Positions 31,671 to 43,509 of a stretch of 64,000 nucleotides of DNA are shown piece after piece (within the stretch, counting starts at the first letter, position 1; each line of letters starts with the position of its first letter). The stretch lies in contig NC_087074.1 in the NCBI RefSeq assembly GCF_026151205.1, positions 13,125,182-13,189,181 of the forward strand. Direction: 5' to 3'. The notes under the pieces were generated by a model that saw only the letters and a program-made list of their open reading frames with translations, was not told where the DNA came from and did not search any database. This DNA comes from Bolinopsis microptera. Its lineage: Eukaryota > Ctenophora > Tentaculata > Lobata > Bolinopsidae. The translations under genes and the position numbers were made by a program.

Positions 31671-34600
31671 CTAGTCATTGACAACTGATTGCTCAATTAT
31701 AGAAAACCTTACAGTTACAATGTGCAAATTATAGACAATTACCCCAACGCTTGCGAGCATCGAATTAATGATTGATGTGCACTTAGACAGCTCAGCTTCT
31801 GATTTAGAGCCTCCTGACTCGCGTAACTCAGGGACCAGATTCATTGAAATCTGTTTGCTCATAGCAAGCAATCTTAGAGCCAAAATCTCATGTTGGGGTA
31901 AGGGGGCTGGCTCGACAGAATTGTCCAGTCCTGTGTTTTCAACGTCAAACTCGATGGGCAGGTCATCCTTTGGCAGGTCATGATCGTTTGGAAGATTTAT
32001 TTCGAAAACATCTGCTGAATTCTGTGCAGTTATTCCTGAAAAAGATACATAAGTATAAGTAATAACTTGACAATTCTTTCAGAAAATATGATTCATTAAA
32101 ATATTGCCGGATTTAATTTATTCTCATTTTTGTCGGGGAACACCTTTTTATAGTTATTAGTTGATTAGTGATTAGCTACTAACTACCGTAACTATAAATC
32201 ATAAGGATAATTCGGGTTCGGATCAGGAGGCAGTGCTCCCAAGGAGGCATACTCCCTCATTCCTATGGAACCTGGTAGTCGATAATCTCCTTGCTTGTAC
32301 AGCTATGAAAGATAACCAAGTTACCTGCAGGTATTTGCAGATGATGTGGGCCCTCTACGAAAGGAAATGATTTATATATCATCTGGGACAGAATATGCAA
32401 AACTATCAACACGATAGAGAAACAGTGTAAAACTCAAATAGCCATGTTCACCTGGGATGGAAAGCCGAGAGATCTATCAATACCAACCATGATTGATTCT
32501 GGAATGGCACTTAACATAACAACTCCTAGTGCAAACAACACTGAATTTTAATACCGAGACGATTACTTGTTACACAGATGGGTCAAGCACAGACTCAGGA
32601 AGTGGGACTGGCTATATCATTACCACTGACAACATTAATAGCACTCTAGAGGAAAGACCGCTCCTGCAATTTTATCTATAATCGTTGCACATAAAAACCA
32701 CAAAAATTACTTTATATAATTGATGAATGTTTATAGATGAAAATTGTACATTCAAAGGCCTGTATGCCCATATTTGGACATTATGCCAAATAATCGGCTT
32801 TTTATGGAGCTGGAAATCGTTCCCTTTGAAGTTTTGACTATTCCGACATGAATTGACACCAAAAAATTACCCCGTTGTTAACATGGCCCCAAATTATCTA
32901 TTGATTGAGAATTTCAAATACGGAAATTTCGATTCGTGCAAAGATTTTGTGATTGGTCTTCTAGTAATTTGCCCTTTGTGGGACAAGTGTCCAACAGATT
33001 CCAAATACGTTTTATAGTACTATTAGAAATAGGTGAAGACTTACTAGTTGGAGAGTTGATAGAATATCAGATATTTAAAAAATGTAAGCATCCTGTATAT
33101 TATGTGGAGCTTGATTGAAGTTATAACCCTTACTTATTATTCGTGTTTTTAGCAATCTTCCCAATTTACAGTTTTTACAGACCATTTATTGAACACCCGA
33201 TTTTATGCGTTTAACATCTTTTGATCTACCAAGTCAAATATCGACTCAAAGTCAAAGTATCACCTTGCCCGAGGGAAATTGCGTTTTATCACATATTCAG
33301 CCATCATTGATAAAAATACCACAATCTTTCGTCAGCTCTCCAATATCCACCTTGAAGCTGCATTTTATATCCTTGAATTACACAATATAAACTAAAGCAT
33401 GTTTTAGTGTAGACTTTTTGTCACAGCAAGACTGCAACCTATAGTAACAACTATAAACAGAACCCCCAATGTCTGCTAACAATTTTTCACTAACTTATAA
33501 CACCACGCCTCAATTCAACCGCCAATTTCCTCCATCTTCTACACATAGATGTCTCCGGCAACCCTTTACAGGGTTGCCACACCCCAGTGGCAGGCAAAGC
33601 ATCCTTATGCTGTCCTGCTGTGGACCATATAGGTTATGGTCAGCCTATCTATAAACATTCAAGATTTTTAAAATATAGTTCAAACTGTCGATCGAAATTT
33701 TGGTGGAGATATTGATACACTTTAACACTTACCAACTTCCATGTCCTTGTTAAAATAGGGCAGGTTCTGGTAGCCGGTCGGCAGGTCCTTCCATTTTATA
33801 CTGCCTTCCTCTAAAAGGAAGAAGAAGTGCCGGCAAGGTAGCCGGGTAGCATAAAAGCTTCTACAGCTACAACAGGGCACGCTAACATCAATTTTGTGGT
33901 AGATGTCTTCGAAGCCACTACTGATCATGAACACTGACCCATCATTTCGCAGGATTTTTCTCGTTGTTGTCAGCCCTGTAAAATAGTACATATTGTTTCA
34001 ATCTCACATGAAAGATCTTGAGAACTTGAGTTTTTCTTCTTCTGGTCAGCGTCCTAACTGTCTAATGTCTAATAGCCTTCAGATAAGATTGTTCATTGTG
34101 CAATTTCTACTCAACTGGACATTATGTACTATGTCCAGTGGACATAGTACAAAGAAAAGTCTGGATACAAAGATGTTGCGTATGGTGTTGTCATCTTATG
34201 GAAGGATAAGGTAAGACATTTTTTGAGAGAATTTTTATTTATTACTGCATCAGATACAGGGTCGATTAAAACAAAACTATTTGTAAAATTTTACTAAATT
34301 TTTACCTTTTTCTTCTTTCAACTTCTCTTTGTACTTGCTATCCAAACATTTCTCCTCTTTCCACCGCTTCTGGAACAGGATCGGCCGGTCAGTGAGGTAA
34401 TCAGGAACATCTGAGTTCAACCTTTAGGTTTGCTGACATGGAGACATTGCTGGTCACATAATATTTTTCTCTCTCCGGCAAATATCGCAGCAGTAAAACC
34501 TGTTTATGATAGGGGTTAGTCGTAACCAATAGTTGAATTCATCCAGTGACAACATGCTCGACCGGCGGTACCGCGACAATTGACCCCCCGACAATTGACC

Positions 34601-36891
34601 CCCGACAATTGACCCCCGACAATTGACCCCCGACAATTGCCCCCCCCCCCCCCCCCCCCCCCGACAATTGACTTATTGACCCCCCGACAATTGACCCTCT
34701 ATGTAATTACACCGGGGTCAATTGTTTAGGGTTTAGTACAAAAATTGACCCCCGACAATTAACTCCCTGACAATTGACACCCGACAATTGACCCCCTATG
34801 TTATTACACTGGGGTCAATTGTCGCGAAATCTAGGGCTTTGTACGGCAATTGACCCCCCCCCCCCCCCCGACAATTGACCCCCGACAATTGACCCCATGA
34901 CAAATGACCCCCATGTACAATTACACTGGGTTTAATTGATCGGGTTAGGGTTAGGGTTAGGGTTAGGGTTAGGGTTAGGGTTAGGGTTAGGGTCAAGATC
35001 AGGGTTAGGGTTAGGGTTAGGATTAGGGTTAGGGTTAGGGTTAGGGTTAGGGTTAGGGTTAGGGTTAGGGTTAGGGTTAGGGTTAGGGTTAGGGTTAGGG
35101 TTAGGGTTAGGGTTAGGGTTAGGGTTAGGGTTAGGGTTAGGGTTAGGGTCCTTTCGGTTAACGATGGTGGCCAATTGAGGAAGTCTCCGATACATTATAG
35201 AGTCTTCCTGATCTATCAACATCTTTTGTATCTTTTGATAGTCTTTTCGTTCTGTAAACAGAGATCCATTTGTAAGACCCAAAAGTCGGTTCAAGAAAGA
35301 GCCGACAGTTGGTATTATCTCACAGTGTTAGTCAAAACATCTTACACAATTATATAAAGGCTCCATCTAATCGAGACATGATTAGAATCTGACTACGCCT
35401 GGTTAGCATTAGTAAGCATACTTACGGCCGAAGCCGGCAACATGTAGTCAGAGTGGAAGAGTGGTGACGTAACATAATGTCACAAGGTTCGGTAAGTCCC
35501 CACCAAATAGGTGACACTTTATCTCAAAGAGAGCTTATAGAGTTAGATTAATTTCAATCACAATTTTTAGAGTCCGGTGCAACCGGCTGTACTTTAGATT
35601 AGTTATGGTTATTCCTTAATTCATCTGACTCAAGTTTGGAGAACTTTTGGTAGAGGCTAAAGCCACGGTAGTCATATTACTTTTAGCAGTCTATAACTTA
35701 ACAAATGATAGAGTCACATAATTAGGCCGGCAGAATGTCCGGTATTGGGTTTAAAAGAGTAATATATTGTAACTATTGACCAAGGGAACTGACCCGGGAT
35801 AGGATAGGAGATCCGTTAGGTGGAGAGGTTCCAGTGCGTACTGGATAGCGGATATCCAGGACAGTCTGCATCGAGATCGACTGTAGGTCTAGTCAGAGGT
35901 CGAGAGAAAGTACTATGTCCGCCGTCGTGTCCAGTGAGAGGTTCCAGGTCCAGCAGCAGGAGAGAGCGAGAGCGGGAGAGAGTGAGTCCAACCTTTTGTT
36001 GGAGTGAGATAAGAATGAATGTCCAACCTTTGAACGGGGTTCTGGTGGGGGTTATATCAAAGAATCTTCCTGTGAATCAGAACGATTCAAAATAAGGGGG
36101 AAGTCCAAGTCCAACCTTTGAATGAGGTTCTGGTATCCAACCTCTGAAGGGGGTTCTGGTATGAGTTATATACTCCATCGTTGATGGGCTTTTAATGAGT
36201 TCGTTGTTATCTTTTGACGCGTGTCGGTGAGAGGTGCCACGTCAATGCGTTCCCAGCCTAATCTAAATTACTTTGTAACACCTCCGCTCCGTCCCGGTGA
36301 TTCGAAGCAAAGCAATCATCTTTGAATTTCCTTGTCAATATTCAAGTGTGAGAGGAGTGTACGTAATCACAGCCTTGCAACTTCGACTGGAACAGAAGAA
36401 AAATAGGTGGGCCATGTATCTTACAGTAAGGGTTAAGGTTAGGCCGTTAGGGTTAGGGTTAGGATTAGGATAAGGATTAGGATTAGGATTAGGATTAGGA
36501 TTAGGATTAGGATTAGGGTTATGGTTAGGGTTTAAGGGTTAGGGTTATGGGTTAATTGTATTAAATTTTATTGTCGGGGGGTCAATTGTGGGGGGGGGGG
36601 GAGGGGGTCAATTGTGGGGGGAGGAGGGTCAATTTTCGGGGGGTCAATTATCACCCACCCTCGACCGGCACCCGAACGTTCGCGTTTGCACACTCACGTA
36701 TGACCACCTCTATTTATAATTAATATATAATTATAACAAACTTAAACACTTACCCTCACAGCCTGACCCATGGTACTCTTTTCCTTCTTGGTGAGTCCCA
36801 TATTTGTTTTTATTTGAGAATTCATTCCTTCTACTGCGTTGTTAGTCGAAGCTGGATCTACCAGCTTAGACCTATAGCAAACTGCCCACAT
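31671..36891 (-). CDS. SWIM zinc-finger, MULE-like transposase gene (partial; domesticated or relic)
   Basis: Exons in gene order are 36,754-36,891, about 34,306-34,421, 33,733-33,975 and 31,671-32,035. The first encodes MWAVCYRSKLVDPASTNNAV then EGMNSQIKTNMG, typical of the C-terminal part of MULE/ZSWIM transposase domains. The second contains VPDYLTDRPILFQKRW. The third carries the SWIM zinc finger, CCSCRSFYATRLPCRHFFF, a CxC..CxH pattern used in nucleic-acid or protein binding. The fourth adds an acidic linker (DVENTGLDNSVEPAPLPQHE) and a helical tail to a TAG. Phases agree from exon 2 to 4. Exon 1 to 2 does not join in frame, so an exon is missing or lost among the repeats. The DDE catalytic exons were not found; they may lie beyond the satellite at 37-42 kb. 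It could be a broken Mutator-like transposon or a host ZSWIM-type gene. Confidence 0.7.
32225..32660 (+). mobile_element. Degenerate LINE with reverse transcriptase and RNase H (I/Loa-like)
   Basis: In different plus-strand frames one reads CSQGGIL (compare GCPQGGVLSPLLWNLVVDDLL), then QVFADDVGPL, the RT catalytic YADD-type box, and about 200 bases on CYTDGSSTDSGSGTGYI, the first acidic motif of RNase H. RT followed by RNase H without an integrase or protease fits I/Loa-type non-LTR elements. The copy is frameshifted, has several stops and is missing both ends. It sits in an intron of the SWIM gene. Confidence 0.75.
34573..34930 (+). repeat. GACAATTGACCCCC minisatellite with C tracts
   Basis: Repeats of 13-15 bp built on GACAATTGACCCCC, including C runs of about 23 and 17 bases. 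Two larger ~110-bp blocks containing ATGT..TTACA..GGGGTCAATTG are also visible. The complementary words (GGGGTCAATTGT) recur at 36,565-36,655. Confidence 0.92.
34943..35150 (+). repeat. Interstitial telomeric repeat (TTAGGG)n
   Basis: About 34 units of TTAGGG run in one orientation, broken once near 34,992 by GTCAAGATCA and once by a GATTAGGG variant. The array lies between exons of the SWIM gene. It points to a past telomere-repair insertion or fusion and does not show a chromosome end here, since unique genes lie on both sides. The long Gly-Leu and Pro-Asn frames are repeat translations. Confidence 0.98.
35151..36420. other. Unassigned stretch between telomeric tracts
   Basis: No gene recognised. 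A ~30-bp word (GTCCAACCTTTGAAYGRGGTTCTGGT) recurs three or four times between 35,988 and 36,160. A plus-strand frame at 35,820-36,095 is arginine-rich with no family resemblance. Confidence 0.5.
36428..36655 (+). repeat. Degenerate telomeric repeat plus GGGGTCAATTG minisatellite
   Basis: (GTTAGG)n and (GATTAGGA)n variants at 36,428-36,552 are followed by GGGGGTCAATTGT units and a G-run at 36,565-36,655. The pair mirrors the order at 34.6-35.1 kb in opposite orientation. Confidence 0.9.
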
Positions 36892-36965
36892 CTGAAGAAA
36901 AAAAAGGTTAATAGAATTATTAAATCACATTGTAATTATGCAGACCTGGATTGTAGGACTGAATC

Positions 36966-39900
36966 CCATCAAGGGGAATTAAATTGAATTATTGGTTGCT
37001 AGGAACTAGAAATAAATATACTGGAATACTGTGTTTTCCTGAAGAGGTCTAATTCTAATTGGAACCATCAAGGGGAATTAAATTGAATTATTGGCTGCTA
37101 GGAACTAGAAATAAATATACTGGAATACTGTGTTTTCCTGAAGAGGTCTAATTCTAATTGGAACCATCAAGGGGAATTAAATTATTTATATTGGCTGCTA
37201 GGAACTAGAAATAAATATACTGGAATACTGTGTTTTCCTGAAGAGGTCTAATTCTAATTGGAACCATCAAGGGGAATTAAATTGAATTATTGGTTGCTAG
37301 GAACTAGAAATAAATATACTGGAATACTGTGTTTTCCTGAAGAGGTCTAATTCTAATTGGAACCATCAAGGGGAATTAAATTGAATTATTGGCTGCTAGG
37401 AACTAGAAATAAATATACTGGAATACTGTGTTTTCCTGAAGAGGTCTAATTCTAATTGGAACCATCAAGGGGAATTAAATTGAATTATTGGTTGCTAGGA
37501 ACTAGAAATAAATATACTGGAATACTGTGTTTTCCTGAAGAAGTCTAATTCTAATTGGAACCATCAAGGGGAATTAAATTGAATTATTGGTTGCTAGGAA
37601 CTAGAAATAAATATACTGGAATACTGTGTTTTCCTGAAGAGGTCTAATTCTAATTGGAACCATCAAGGGGAATTAAATTGAATTATTGGCTGCTAGGAAC
37701 TAGAAATAAATATACTGGAATACTGTGTTTTCCTGAAGAGGTCTAATTCTAATTGGAACCATCAAGGGGAATTAAATTATTTATATTGGCTGCTAGGAAC
37801 TAGAAATAAATATACTGGAATACTGTGTTTTCCTGAAGAGGTCTAATTCTAATTGGAACCATCAAGGGGAATTAAATTGAATTATTGGCTGCTAGGAACT
37901 AGAAATAAATATACTGGAATACTGTGTTTTCCTGAAGAGGTCTAATTCTAATTGGAACCATCAAGGGGAATTAAATTGAATTATTGGCTGCTAGGAACTA
38001 GAAATAAATATACTGGAATACTGTGTTTTCCTGAAGAGGTCTAATTCTAATTGGAACCATCAAGGGGAATTAAATTATTTATATTGGCTGCTAGGAACTA
38101 GAAATAAATATACTGGAATACTGTGTTTTCCTGAAGAGGTCTAATTCTAATTGGAACCATCAAGGGGAATTAAATTGAATTATTGGTTGCTAGGAACTAG
38201 AAATAAATATACTGGAATACTGTGTTTTCCTGAAGAGGTCTAATTCTAATTGGAACCATCAAGGGGAATTAAATTATTTATATTGGCTGCTAGGAACTAG
38301 AAATAAATATACTGGAATACTGTGTTTTCCTGAAGAGGTCTAATTCTAATTGGAACCATCAAGGGGAATTAAATTGAATTATTGGCTGCTAGGAACTAGA
38401 AATAAATATACTGGAATACTGTGTTTTCCTGAAGAGGTCTAATTCTAATTGGAACCATCAAGGGGAATTAAATTGAATTATTGGCTGCTAGGAACTAGAA
38501 ATAAATATACTGGAATACTGTGTTTTCCTGAAGAGGTCTAATTCTAATTGGAACCATCAAGGGGAATTAAATTGAATTATTGGTTGCTAGGAACTAGAAA
38601 TAAATATACTGGAATACTGTGTTTTCCTGAAGAGGTCTAATTCTAATTGGAACCATCAAGGGGAATTAAATTGAATTATTGGCTGCTAGGAACTAGAAAT
38701 AAATATACTGGAATACTGTGTTTTCCTGAAGAGGTCTAATTCTAATTGGAACCATCAAGGGGAATTAAATTATTTATATTGGCTGCTAGGAACTAGAAAT
38801 AAATATACTGGAATACTGTGTTTTCCTGAAGAGGTCTAATTCTAATTGGAACCATCAAGGGGAATTAAATTGAATTATTGGCTGCTAGGAACTAGAAATA
38901 AATATACTGGAATACTGTGTTTTCCTGAAGAGGTCTAATTCTAATTGGAACCATCAAGGGGAATTAAATTGAATTATTGGCTGCTAGGAACTAGAAATAA
39001 ATATACTGGAATACTGTGTTTTCCTGAAGAGGTCTAATTCTAATTGGAACCATCAAGGGGAATTAAATTATTTATATTGGCTGCTAGGAACTAGAAATAA
39101 ATATACTGGAATACTGTGTTTTCCTGAAGAGGTCTAATTCTAATTGGAACCATCAAGGGGAATTAAATTGAATTATTGGCTGCTAGGAACTAGAAATAAA
39201 TATACTGGAATACTGTGTTTTCCTGAAGAGGTCTAATTCTAATTGGAACCATCAAGGTGAATTAAATTGAATTATTGGCTGCTAGGAACTAGAAATAAAT
39301 ATACTGGAATACTGTGTTTTCCTGAAGAGGTCTAATTCTAATTGGAACCATCAAGGGGAATTAAATTGAATTATTGGCTGCTAGGAACTAGAAATAAATA
39401 TACTGGAATACTGTGTTTTCCTGAAGAGGTCTAATTCTAATTGGAACCATCAAGGGGAATTAAATTGAATTATTGGTTGCTAGGAACTAGAAATAAATAT
39501 ACTGGAATACTGTGTTTTCCTGAAGAGGTCTAATTCTAATTGGAACCATCAAGGGGAATTAAATTGAATTATTGGCTGCTAGGAACTAGAAATAAATATA
39601 CTGGAATACTGTGTTTTCCTGAAGAGGTCTAATTCTAATTGGAACCATCAAGGGGAATTAAATTATTTATATTGGCTGCTAGGAACTAGAAATAAATATA
39701 CTGGAATACTGTGTTTTCCTGAAGAGGTCTAATTCTAATTGGAACCATCAAGGGGAATTAAATTGAATTATTGGCTGCTAGGAACTAGAAATAAATATAC
39801 TGGAATACTGTGTTTTCCTGAAGAGGTCTAATTCTAATTGGAACCATCAAGGGGAATTAAATTGAATTATTGGCTGCTAGGAACTAGAAATAAATATACT

Positions 39901-42424
39901 GGAATACTGTGTTTTCCTGAAGAGGTCTAATTCTAATTGGAACCATCAAGGGGAATTAAATTGAATTATTGGTTGCTAGGAACTAGAAATAAATATACTG
40001 GAATACTGTGTTTTCCTGAAGAGGTCTAATTCTAATTGGAACCATCAAGGGGAATTAAATTATTTATATTGGCTGCTAGGAACTAGAAATAAATATACTG
40101 GAATACTGTGTTTTCCTGAAGAGGTCTAATTCTAATTGGAACCATCAAGGGGAATTAAATTGAATTATTGGCTGCTAGGAACTAGAAATAAATATACTGG
40201 AATACTGTGTTTTCCTGAAGAGGTCTAATTCTAATTGGAACCATCAAGGGGAATTAAATTGAATTATTGGCTGCTAGGAACTAGAAATAAATATACTGGA
40301 ATACTGTGTTTTCCTGAAGAGGTCTAATTCTAATTGGAACCATCAAGGGGAATTAAATTGAATTATTGGTTGCTAGGAACTAGAAATAAATATACTGGAA
40401 TACTGTGTTTTCCTGAAGAGGTCTAATTCTAATTGGAACCATCAAGGGGAATTAAATTGAATTATTGGCTGCTAGGAACTAGAAATAAATATACTGGAAT
40501 ACTGTGTTTTCCTGAAGAGGTCTAATTCTAATTGGAACCATCAAGGGGAATTAAATTATTTATATTGGCTGCTAGGAACTAGAAATAAATATACTGGAAT
40601 ACTGTGTTTTCCTGAAGAGGTCTAATTCTAATTGGAACCATCAAGGGGAATTAAATTGAATTATTGGCTGCTAGGAACTAGAAATAAATATACTGGAATA
40701 CTGTGTTTTCCTGAAGAGGTCTAATTCTAATTGGAACCATCAAGGGGAATTAAATTGAATTATTGGCTGCTAGGAACTAGAAATAAATATACTGGAATAC
40801 TGTGTTTTCCTGAAGAGGTCTAATTCTAATTGGAACCATCAAGGGGAATTAAATTATTTATATTGGCTGCTAGGAACTAGAAATAAATATACTGGAATAC
40901 TGTGTTTTCCTGAAGAGGTCTAATTCTAATTGGAACCATCAAGGGGAATTAAATTGAATTATTGGCTGCTAGGAACTAGAAATAAATATACTGGAATACT
41001 GTGTTTTCCTGAAGAGGTCTAATTCTAATTGGAACCATCAAGGTGAATTAAATTGAATTATTGGCTGCTAGGAACTAGAAATAAATATACTGGAATACTG
41101 TGTTTTCCTGAAGAGGTCTAATTCTAATTGGAACCATCAAGGGGAATTAAATTGAATTATTGGCTGCTAGGAACTAGAAATAAATATACTGGAATACTGT
41201 GTTTTCCTGAAGAGGTCTAATTCTAATTGGAACCATCAAGGGGAATTAAATTGAATTATTGGTTGCTAGGAACTAGAAATAAATATACTGGAATACTGTG
41301 TTTTCCTGAAGAGGTCTAATTCTAATTGGAACCATCAAGGGGAATTAAATTGAATTATTGGCTGCTAGGAACTAGAAATAAATATACTGGAATACTGTGT
41401 TTTCCTGAAGAGGTCTAATTCTAATTGGAACCATCAAGGGGAATTAAATTATTTATATTGGCTGCTAGGAACTAGAAATAAATATACTGGAATACTGTGT
41501 TTTCCTGAAGAGGTCTAATTCTAATTGGAACCATCAAGGGGAATTAAATTGAATTATTGGCTGCTAGGAACTAGAAATAAATATACTGGAATACTGTGTT
41601 TTCCTGAAGAGGTCTAATTCTAATTGGAACCATCAAGGGGAATTAAATTGAATTATTGGCTGCTAGGAACTAGAAATAAATATACTGGAATACTGTGTTT
41701 TCCTGAAGAGGTCTAATTCTAATTGGAACCATCAAGGGGAATTAAATTGAATTATTGGCTGCTAGGAACTAGAAATAAATATACTGGAATACTGTGTTTT
41801 CCTGAAGAGGTCTAATTCTAATTGGAACCATCAAGGGGAATTAAATTGAATTATTGGTTGCTAGGAACTAGAAATAAATATACTGGAATACTGTGTTTTC
41901 CTGAAGAGGTCTAATTCTAATTGGAACCATCAAGGGGAATTAAATTGAATTATTGGCTGCTAGGAACTAGAAATAAATATACTGGAATACTGTGTTTTCC
42001 TGAAGAGGTCTAATTCTAATTGGAACCATCAAGGGGAATTAAATTATTTATATTGGCTGCTAGGAACTAGAAATAAATATACTGGAATACTGTGTTTTCC
42101 TGAAGAGGTCTAATTCTAATTGGAACCATCAAGGGGAATTAAATTGAATTATTGGCTGCTAGGAACTAGAAATAAATATACTGGAATACTGTGTTTTCCT
42201 GAAGAGGTCTAATTCTAATTGGAACCATCAAGGGGAATTAAATTGAATTATTGGCTGCTAGGAACTAGAAATAAATATACTGGAATACTGTGTTTTCCTG
42301 AAGAGGTCTAATTCTAATTGGAACCATCAAGGGGAATTAAATTGAATTATTGGTTGCTAGGAACTAGAAATAAATATACTGGAATACTGTGTTTTCCTGA
42401 AGAGGTCTAATTCTAATTGGAACC
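36966..42424 (+). repeat. 99/100-bp satellite array, about 55 copies
   Basis: The unit begins CCATCAAGGGGAATTAAATT and includes GCTAGGAACTAGAAATAAAT, ACTGGAATACTGTGTTTTCC and TGAAGAGGTCTAATTCTAAT. Three variants alternate: TTGAATTATTGGTTGC (99 bp), TTGAATTATTGGCTGC (99 bp) and TTATTTATATTGGCTGC (100 bp). Outside these positions copies are almost identical. A rare AAGGTGAATT variant occurs twice, 1,786 bp apart (39,258 and 41,044), marking a higher-order duplication of 18 units. No long coding frame is present. It lies just upstream, in gene direction, of the first visible SWIM-gene exon. Confidence 0.98.
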
Positions 42425-42448
42425 GATTGTATTTGTATTGCTGTTCTA

Positions 42449-42552
42449 AGGTTTGCTTGTTGCTTGTAGGTTTACAACCTACCAGGACGCGCGCCGAGTT
42501 GGACTCGTCGACGGAACAGATATTTTACGAGTATCACCCGTTAAAGGTTTGC
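42449..42552 (+). mobile_element. Miniature DNA transposon, family M2, copy a
   Basis: The element spans 42,457-42,544 and contains TTGTAGGTTTACAACC, ACGCGCGCCGAGTTGGAC, GAACAGATATTTTACGAG and ends CACCCGTTAA. It is flanked by the perfect 8-bp repeat AGGTTTGC. It starts with an extra TTGTTGC not seen in the other copies. M1 copy e begins 15 bases further on. Confidence 0.85.
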
Positions 42553-42566
42553 CCAATGAAGAAACT

Positions 42567-42648
42567 TACTGGGCCGCGCTCAGCCTGTCATTCCGCCGAA
42601 TCTCTATTCTATGTTAATGAACATAATAGCCTGAGGTCCCCAGGTAAA
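42567..42648 (+). mobile_element. Miniature DNA transposon M1, copy e
   Basis: From TTACTGGGCCGCGCTCAGCC to GAGGTCCCCAGGTAA. No clean target duplication was seen. Confidence 0.85.
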
Positions 42649-42898
42649 CAAAACCTCGCACGTTTTGTAAGGCCTGTTCATGCACAAAGCGCCTAGTCTC
42701 ACACAAGATAAGCATCACTTGTAGTATTTGTTATCAGTTATATAATACGACATATCACCCAAAATGTGCTCACCTAACACCTAGCGACATAACTGAATTT
42801 ACTGGAAAATGGTCTTGCTACAGCTGCATTTCAGAAATTCTTCCAGTGGGCGCCGTCATGCCTCTATAACAATCACGGCCTATACAAATCCCAGTCTC

Positions 42899-42992
42899 CA
42901 ATAAACTTGTAGGTTTACAACCTATAAGGACTACCAGGACGCGCGCCGAGTTGGAACAGATATTTTACGAGTATCACCCGTTAACAATAAAC
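42899..42992 (+). mobile_element. Miniature DNA transposon M2, copy b
   Basis: A 78-bp element (42,907-42,984) lies between two perfect copies of CAATAAAC. It has an internal change CCTATAAGGACTACCAGGAC and a shortened middle. Confidence 0.88.
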
Positions 42993-43159
42993 GAGAAAAA
43001 TGTCACACTTGCACAAAAATTTGGAATATAAGATTATAAGACAAATGACCAAATGTTGCTACTGTGACAACCTATCCCACACAAGATGTTCTGCTGCCTC
43101 AACAGGCTGCAAAGAATGCTTGAGAAAAATTTTCCCAGCATATGATGTCTCCATTGGAC

Positions 43160-43275
43160 AGCTTCACTTAACGGGTGATACTCGTAAAATATCTGTTCCA
43201 CATATTTATATATCGACCGTCGACTAGTCCAACTCGGCGCGCGTCCTGGTAGGTTGTAAACCTACAAAGCTTCAC
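43160..43275 (-). mobile_element. Miniature DNA transposon M2, copy c
   Basis: A 100-bp element (43,168-43,267; reverse orientation, TTAACGGGTGATACTCGT to GGTTGTAAACCTACAA) is bounded by the perfect 8-bp repeat AGCTTCAC. Confidence 0.9.
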
Positions 43276-43342
43276 ATGATAAATTTCAGTAACACTATTA
43301 GTTTTAACCCCTTTAATCGCGACCACCTATCAAATCAAGCAA

Positions 43343-43509
43343 TTACCTGGGGACCTCTTAACGGGTGATACTCGTAAAATATCTGTTCCATATATTGGAC
43401 CGTCGACGAGTCCAACTCGGCGCGCGTCCTGGTAGGTTGTAAACCTACAAGGGACCTCAGGCTATTATGTTCATTAACATATACTTATATAGAGATTCGG
43501 CGGAATGAC
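43343..43509 (-). mobile_element. M1 copy f split by M2 copy d
   Basis: M1 begins TTACCTGGGGACCTC (43,343-43,357), is interrupted by a 93-bp M2 (43,358-43,450), and resumes GGGACCTCAGGCTATTATG until its end is lost at GGCGGAATGAC. The repeated GGGACCTC is the target duplication of M2, so M2 arrived after M1. Confidence 0.92.

Noticed and set aside
34943-35150. A real chromosome end at the TTAGGG array
   Set aside because: Unique genes and exons continue on both sides, so the tract is interstitial.
34796-35294. Frames made of Pro-Asn, Gly-Leu or Thr-Leu repeats
   Set aside because: They are six-frame readings of TTAGGG repeats.
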